Below are positions 59,704-64,000 of a stretch of 64,000 bases of DNA, one piece after another (positions within the stretch are counted from its first letter, which is position 1; every line of letters starts with the position of its first letter). The translations under genes and the position numbers were made by a program. The notes below the pieces were generated by a model, which saw only the letters and a list, made by a program, of their open reading frames with translations, made no database searches and was not told the DNA's origin. The stretch is from JAOUEA01 sp963810915. GTDB lineage: Bacteria > Actinomycetota > UBA4738 > HRBIN12. Location: assembly GCA_963810915.1 (NCBI GenBank), contig CAWEPH010000003.1, positions 62,001-126,000 on the forward strand. The letters run 5' to 3'.

Positions 59704-60516
59704 GTGATCAACGAGGACCTCGCCCGCGCCCACGCGTTCGCGCATCGGATCGATGCCCGCACGTCCACCGACGTGATCCCGGTCCCGGGCGGGGCGGCGT
59801 ACCTGGATCGGGACTACCTCGTGCGCTACATGTCCAACTTCCTGTTCATCGACGATCCGGGCGCCGTCCCCGCCGAGCGTTGGATCGATGACGCGGATCG
59901 CATCCTCGGCGGCGCGGGGTGCCGCCATCGCACCGTCACGTTCGCCGACCCCGCGGACGTCCAGCGCATGGCGATGACCTTCCTCGAGCACGAGTACACC
60001 GTGGACGGCGGCGTCCTGCTCGTGCAGCGCGGGGAGCCCGAGCGCCCCCACGACCTCGTCTCGGTGGAGGAGGTCACGTTCGCCGAGCTCCGTCCGCTGC
60101 TCGTGACCAGCTACCGGCGCGAACCCTGGGCCACGGACGAGGCGTCGGTCCAGGCGCTCGTCGACTACCGCGGGAAGCTGGAGCGCACGATCGGCGCCCG
60201 CTTCTTCATGACGCGGGTGGACGGCGAACCGGCGGGCTGCTGCGAGCTCTACGTGGACGGCGACGAGGCGCAGGTGGAATCGGTGGACACGCTCGCGGAG
60301 TTCCGGAACCGGGGGCTCGCGAGCGCCGCCGTGCTGCGCGCCGTGGCCGAGGCGAGGGCGACCGGCGTCTCGTGGGTGTTCCTGTGGGCCGACGACGACG
60401 ACTGGCCGCAGCACTGGTACGCACGGCTCGGGTTCCGCGAGGCCGCACACACGGCGGAGTTCCTCCGGTGGCCGGCGGGGGAGGGACCCTCGCCCAAATC
60501 CACGGTCAGGGGTTAG
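59704..60516 (+). CDS. GNAT-family N-acetyltransferase
   Basis: A 270-residue protein with the GNAT domain in its C-terminal half. E-P-A-G-C-C-E-L-Y-V precedes V-E-S-V-D-T-L-A-E-F-R-N-R-G-L-A-S-A-A-V (about 190-209), a variant of the acetyl-CoA loop, then W-Y-A-R-L-G-F-R. The N-terminal half is a separate degenerate domain, as in some two-domain GNATs. The GTG at 59704 is supported by its -10 box. It lies between the mazG group and eno; its substrate is unknown. Confidence 0.8.
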   Translation: MINEDLARAHAFAHRIDARTSTDVIPVPGGAAYLDRDYLVRYMSNFLFIDDPGAVPAERWIDDADRILGGAGCRHRTVTFADPADVQRMAMTFLEHEYTVDGGVLLVQRGEPERPHDLVSVEEVTFAELRPLLVTSYRREPWATDEASVQALVDYRGKLERTIGARFFMTRVDGEPAGCCELYVDGDEAQVESVDTLAEFRNRGLASAAVLRAVAEARATGVSWVFLWADDDDWPQHWYARLGFREAAHTAEFLRWPAGEGPSPKSTVRG

Positions 60517-60524
60517 CGGTCCGG

Positions 60525-60530
60525 TACCAT
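60525..60530 (+). promoter_or_regulatory. -10 box (TACCAT) of eno
   Basis: TACCAT ends 9 nt before the ATG at 60540, so the leader would be very short. Confidence 0.4.
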
Positions 60531-60539
60531 CGGGACCCC

Positions 60540-61814
60540 ATGTCCCTGATCGATGCCGTCCACGCGCGCCAGATCCTCGATTCGCGCGGCAACCCCACGG
60601 TGGAGGTCGACGTCTGGCTCGACGACGGCGCCTTCGGGCGTGCGGCGGTGCCGAGCGGCGCCTCCACGGGCGAGCACGAGGCGCTCGAGCTCCGCGACGG
60701 CGGGGCAGCGTACGGCGGCAAGGGCGTCCTGAAGGCGGTCGGCAACGTGAACGGCCCGATCGCGGAGGCGATCGAGGGGCTCGACGCCTTCGATCAGCGC
60801 AACGTGGATCGCGTCCTGCTCGACCTCGACGGGACCGCGGACAAGTCGGCGTTGGGTGCGAACGCCGTGCTGGGTGCCTCGCTCGCCGTCGCGCGCGCCG
60901 CGGCCGACTCGAACGGCCAGTCGCTCTGGCGGTACCTGGGCGGGCCCAACGCGCACGTCCTGCCGACCCCGATGATGAACGTGATCAACGGCGGCGTGCA
61001 CGCGGACAACGAGCTCGAGCTCCAGGAGTTCATGATCATGCCGGTCGGCGCGGCGTCGTTCTCCGAGGCGCTGCGCTGGGGCGCCGAGTGCTTCCACGCG
61101 CTGAAGGCCATCCTGCACGAGCGTGGTCTCGCCACCGCCGTCGGCGACGAGGGCGGGTTCGCCCCCGCCGTCGCGACCGCCGCCGAAGCTCTCCAGCTGC
61201 TGGTGGAGGCCATCGAGAAGGCGGGCCTCACGCCGGGACCCGAGGTCGCCCTCGCGATGGATCCGGCCACCTCCGAGATCTACCGCGACGGGGCGTACCA
61301 GCTCGAGGGTTCGGCGCGCTCCTCCGAGGACATGGTCGCGTTCTGGTCCGGCCTGGTGGACTCATTCCCCGTCGTGTCCCTGGAGGACGGCTTGGCCGAG
61401 GACGACTGGGGTGGATGGGCGCGCCTCACCGCCGAGCTCGGTGAGCGGGTCCAACTGGTCGGGGACGACCTCTTCGTGACCAACACCGAGCGGTACGAGC
61501 GCGGCCTGCGCGAGGGAGCCGCCAACGCGATCCTCATCAAGGTGAACCAGATCGGGTCGCTCACGGAGACCCTGGACGTGATCGATCTCGCCGCACGACA
61601 CCACCACGGCGTCGTGGTGTCGCACCGCAGCGGGGAGACGGAGGACGCGACGATCGCCGACCTCGCCGTGGCCACCAACGCCGGGCAGATCAAGACCGGC
61701 GCTCCGAGCCGCGGCGAGCGCACGGCGAAGTACAACCAGCTCCTGCGGATCGAGGAGGAGCTGGGGGAGAACGCCCGGTACGCCGGTGGATCATCGCTGG
61801 CAGGCGCGGGATGA
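60540..61814 (+). CDS. eno: Enolase
   Basis: Converts 2-phosphoglycerate to phosphoenolpyruvate in glycolysis. It has 424 residues, the usual length. Landmarks are R-Q-I-L-D-S-R-G-N-P-T-V-E-V (about 10-23), S-G-A-S-T-G-E-H-E, L-P-T-P-M-M-N-V-I-N-G-G, L-I-K-V-N-Q-I-G-S-L-T-E-T with the catalytic lysine (about 336), and S-H-R-S-G-E-T-E-D (about 366). Its stop overlaps the divIC-like start by 4 nt. Confidence 0.97.
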   Translation: MSLIDAVHARQILDSRGNPTVEVDVWLDDGAFGRAAVPSGASTGEHEALELRDGGAAYGGKGVLKAVGNVNGPIAEAIEGLDAFDQRNVDRVLLDLDGTADKSALGANAVLGASLAVARAAADSNGQSLWRYLGGPNAHVLPTPMMNVINGGVHADNELELQEFMIMPVGAASFSEALRWGAECFHALKAILHERGLATAVGDEGGFAPAVATAAEALQLLVEAIEKAGLTPGPEVALAMDPATSEIYRDGAYQLEGSARSSEDMVAFWSGLVDSFPVVSLEDGLAEDDWGGWARLTAELGERVQLVGDDLFVTNTERYERGLREGAANAILIKVNQIGSLTETLDVIDLAARHHHGVVVSHRSGETEDATIADLAVATNAGQIKTGAPSRGERTAKYNQLLRIEEELGENARYAGGSSLAGAG

Positions 61815-62209
61815 GCACCCGCGCCGCGGCCACTCCCCAGGCCGCCGCCCGCGGGACGACCCCACCGAAGGAGCCGGCGGCGTCCGAAGCCGCCCCCAAG
61901 CCGGCCGCGCGCCGCGCGCGCTTGTCCGCCCGTGGGGCGCTGCTCCTCGTCGTGGTGATGCTCCTGCTCGTGGCGGCGGTGAACCCCGTGCGCAGCCTCC
62001 TGGACGAGCGGGGACAGCTTGCCGATCTGCAGCGACAGCAGGTCGAGCTGCAGGCCCGCAACGACGCCCTCCAGCGGCAGGTGGATCAGCTGAACGACCC
62101 GGCGTACCTGGAGAAGCTCGCGCGCCAGTGCCTGGGCATGGTGAAGCCGGGCGAGATCGCGTTCGTCATGGTGCCGAAGCACGGCGCGCCCGTGCCGCCC
62201 GACTGCTAG
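61811..62209 (+). CDS. Septum-formation initiator protein (FtsB/DivIC family)
   Basis: A 132-residue bitopic division protein. An Ala/Pro-rich cytoplasmic tail (1-38) is followed by one membrane helix (about 42-60) and then a coiled coil (about 64-95) rich in Leu and Gln, Q-L-A-D-L-Q-R-Q-Q at its start. A short C-terminal part reads Y-L-E-K-L-A-R, the family's ending. It should join FtsL-type proteins in the divisome. Overlap with eno (ATGA) is the usual actinobacterial arrangement. Confidence 0.9.
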   Translation: MSTRAAATPQAAARGTTPPKEPAASEAAPKPAARRARLSARGALLLVVVMLLLVAAVNPVRSLLDERGQLADLQRQQVELQARNDALQRQVDQLNDPAYLEKLARQCLGMVKPGEIAFVMVPKHGAPVPPDC

Positions 62210-62296
62210 CCCGCACGACATCTCCACACGACGCGCGCCGCCCCGCAACGTCCGCGTGTCAGGGTCTACCCAGGTCCCACTCGAGTGGAGGTGCGT

Positions 62297-62884
62297 ATGG
62301 CTCCGACGATCCGACGGGCGGTGGCGCTCTGGCTTCCCGCCGCGGTGGGCGCGACCCTCGTGGCCGGCCTGACCTACGTGAGCGTGCAGCAGAGCTACCG
62401 GCAGAGCGCCAACGATCCGCAGCTGCAGCTCGCCGGGGACGCGGCCGCCCGGTTGTCGTCGGGGGAGGCGCCGGCCGCGGTGGTCGGCGACTCGCAGGTC
62501 GACCTGGCGACGAGCCTCGCTCCCTTCGTCGTGGTGTACGGCGCCGATGGCCAGGTGCTGGCCGCATCCGGTTCGCTCGACGGGCAGGCGCCTTCCCCGC
62601 CCGCCGGGGTGCTGCAGGCGGCGCGCGACGGCGGCTCCAACATGGTCACGTGGGAGCCGCGCGACGGCGTACGCGAGGCCGTCGAGGTGGTGCCGTGGAC
62701 CTCGTCGTCCGGCAACGGCACCGTGCTCGCCGGTCGCTCCCTGCGCGAGGTGGAGCGGCGGGTGGACGACCTCACGCTGATGGTGGGCCTGGGCTGGATC
62801 GTGACGATCCTCGGCATCGCCGTCGCCGCCCTGCTCGGTGCCTGGCTCTGGGGGAAGGAACCTCCTGTGCTCACCGCGCATTGA
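62297..62884 (+). CDS. Hypothetical membrane protein with an extracytoplasmic sensor-like domain
   Basis: A 195-residue protein with membrane helices at about 11-30 and 164-186 enclosing an extracytoplasmic domain of about 130 residues. The layout matches the input half of a sensor kinase (L-A-P-F-V-V-V-Y-G-A-D-G-Q-V-L-A-A-S, a Cache/PAS-like strand-turn-strand), but the protein ends just after the second helix. The GGAGGTG ribosome-binding site supports the ATG at 62297. No kinase gene follows. Function unknown. Confidence 0.7.
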   Translation: MAPTIRRAVALWLPAAVGATLVAGLTYVSVQQSYRQSANDPQLQLAGDAAARLSSGEAPAAVVGDSQVDLATSLAPFVVVYGADGQVLAASGSLDGQAPSPPAGVLQAARDGGSNMVTWEPRDGVREAVEVVPWTSSSGNGTVLAGRSLREVERRVDDLTLMVGLGWIVTILGIAVAALLGAWLWGKEPPVLTAH

Positions 62885-62942
62885 CGCGGGATGGTGATTC
62901 CCGCAGACTGGCCGCCTGCGCCCGTTCCGCGGGCGCTCTGAG

Positions 62943-63350
62943 GTGTCCGGGAACCGCTCGGGCGCGTACACGGGAAGGGGATCCGAGATCGCAGAGATCG
63001 AAGTGGGGGCGGTGATCGACGGCGCCGTCGAACGCATCACGCCGTACGGGGCGTTCCTGAAGTTGGAGGACGGAAGGCTCGGCCTCGTCCACATCTCCGA
63101 GATCGACCTGAACTACGTCAAGGACGTGCACGACCACCTGCGGGAGGGCGACGTCGTCAAGGCGAAGGTGCTCGCGATCAAGGAGGACGGCAAGATCGAT
63201 CTCTCGATCAAGGCGCTCCAGGGTCCACCACCCACGCGCCAACGGCGGGGCAGCGATCCGGAGTTCGAGCAGAAGCTCAAGAAGTTCATGAAGCAGAGCG
63301 AAGAGCGCCAGGTCGACTTCAAGCGCGCCGTCGAACACAAACGCAAGTAG
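62943..63350 (+). CDS. S1-domain RNA-binding protein
   Basis: A 135-residue protein with one S1 domain (about 18-92): V-G-A-V-I-D-G-A-V-E-R-I-T-P-Y-G-A-F-L, G-L-V-H-I-S-E-I, and G-D-V-V-K-A-K-V-L-A-I-K-E-D-G-K-I-D-L-S. A basic, Lys-rich helical tail follows (L-K-K-F-M-K-Q-S-E-E-R-Q). It resembles the stand-alone general-stress S1 proteins (YabR-like) often found near divIC. It probably binds RNA or ribosomes. Confidence 0.9.
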   Translation: MSGNRSGAYTGRGSEIAEIEVGAVIDGAVERITPYGAFLKLEDGRLGLVHISEIDLNYVKDVHDHLREGDVVKAKVLAIKEDGKIDLSIKALQGPPPTRQRRGSDPEFEQKLKKFMKQSEERQVDFKRAVEHKRK

Positions 63351-63354
63351 CGCG

Positions 63355-63894
63355 TCAGGCTCGCGCCAGCTCGTACACGTACTCCACGCACCGCTCGCCC
63401 TTGAACGTCGTGTGCATGGACGACACCCGCGTCATGCCGATGCGCTCCGCGACCGCGATCGAAGCCGTGTTGCGCGCGTCCGTGATCGCACGCACGCACT
63501 CGGCCCCGAGCGTCGAGAAGGCGTAGGCCACGATCGCGGCCACCGCCTCCGTCGCGTAGCCGTGACCCTGGTGCGCCGGCGCGAGGGTGTATCCGACCTC
63601 GACGACGGCCGGATCGTCGGCGTGGGGATGGACGACGCAATCCCCGAGGAGCGTGTCGGTCGCCGGATCGGCGATCGCGACCTGGAACCATCCGCCCGCC
63701 TCGCCCGGCTCCGCGACGGCCATCTCGCGCACGAATGCGTCGGCCTGGGCGCGGGTGTAGCCCGCCTCCCATCCCTGGTACCGGGCGACCTCGGCGTCGC
63801 TCCGATAGGCCGCCAACGCGGCCGCGTCCTCGATCCGGAACCGCCGCAGGCGCAGGCGCGCGGTCGCGATCGGGGTGAACGGCCTGACGCTCAT
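63355..63894 (-). CDS. GNAT-family N-acetyltransferase (RimJ/RimL type)
   Basis: A 179-residue acetyltransferase of the RimJ/RimL branch. It begins T-A-R-L-R-L-R-R-F, has V-V-E-V-G-Y-T-L-A-P-A-H-Q-G-H-G-Y-A-T-E-A-V (about 90-111) carrying the acetyl-CoA loop, and D-A-R-N-T-A-S-I-A-V-A-E-R-I-G-M-T at the end. Such enzymes acetylate protein N-termini or small amines. It is convergent with the S1 gene and interrupts the usual divIC/DUF501 order. A GATACT box lies 7 nt before the ATG. Confidence 0.9.
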   Translation of the reverse strand: MSVRPFTPIATARLRLRRFRIEDAAALAAYRSDAEVARYQGWEAGYTRAQADAFVREMAVAEPGEAGGWFQVAIADPATDTLLGDCVVHPHADDPAVVEVGYTLAPAHQGHGYATEAVAAIVAYAFSTLGAECVRAITDARNTASIAVAERIGMTRVSSMHTTFKGERCVEYVYELARA

Positions 63895-63922
63895 GCGTGG
63901 CAGTATCGCGCGCTCTGCCAAC

Positions 63923-64000
63923 ATGGGCGCCGTGGAACCCCTGTCGCTCACCCGCCATCGCGAACTCCGCGCGGCCGACATCGAGGCCGTGCGCGAGCAG
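63923..64000 (+). CDS. Start of a protein that runs off the window, possibly DUF501
   Basis: Only 26 codons are visible, from an ATG (GTG 63932 is an alternative): R-A-A-D-I-E-A-V-R-E-Q at the edge. In Mycobacterium the gene after divIC is a DUF501 protein whose N-terminus has a similar D-x-x-A-V-x-x-Q helix. Position and this short match suggest the same here, but too little is visible to be sure. Confidence 0.4.
   Translation, partial: MGAVEPLSLTRHRELRAADIEAVREQ

Overview
The window is about 70% G+C with very G/C-rich third codon positions, many GTG/TTG starts and dense, often overlapping genes. The right half carries a gene order typical of Actinomycetota and also found in Mycobacterium: pmt, rsmI, metG, tatD, an rpfB-like gene, ksgA, ispE, tRNA-Gln, glmU, prs, rplY, pth, mfd, surA-like, mazG, eno, divIC/ftsB and the start of what may be a DUF501 gene. 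I therefore read it as chromosomal DNA of an actinobacterium. Class and species cannot be set from the sequence alone.

Layout. 1-3.8 kb: small hypothetical and membrane genes, then an ECF sigma factor with a downstream membrane-anchored partner. 4-7.5 kb: an MscS channel, a MoxR ATPase/VWA pair and a pilin-like protein. 7.5-18 kb: an RDD membrane protein, a phosphodiester glycosidase, a three-subunit glycolate oxidase split over two places (glcF at 9.6 kb; glcD-glcE at 15-17.6 kb behind a rhodanese), tryptophan 2,3-dioxygenase, a secreted phosphoesterase, an aminotransferase and a TolB-like protein. 18-28 kb: a PQQ-type sugar dehydrogenase, a Gfo/Idh/MocA oxidoreductase, a macrodomain protein, two PfkB-type kinases, a SIS isomerase, an MFS carrier, an aminoglycoside-phosphotransferase-fold kinase and a GH4 glycosidase, which together look like a carbohydrate-use region. 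27.8-34.3 kb: a LEA-like repeat protein, an Lrp ligand-binding (RAM) protein, another pilin-like protein, pirin, a FAD oxidoreductase, a CPBP protease and a CocE-type hydrolase. 34.4-64 kb: the conserved housekeeping block, interrupted between tRNA-Gln and glmU by a 5.4 kb accessory stretch.

Two features affect how the whole window should be read. First, about 17 genes, including ones that should be essential (metG, ksgA), carry single-base insertions or deletions. In almost every case adding or removing one base restores a full-length family member, so I describe them as intact genes broken by probable sequence errors. Second, more than twenty genes have a TAnnnT box ending only 6-9 nt before the start codon, the arrangement expected for leaderless mRNAs. 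I used it to choose several start codons.

I found no CRISPR array, prophage, insertion sequence or complete novel system. The items most worth following are a near-perfect parS site between metG and tatD, a structured leader in front of an RpfB-like protein that ends in an RlpA-type domain, altered uridylyltransferase motifs in GlmU, and the carbohydrate cluster.
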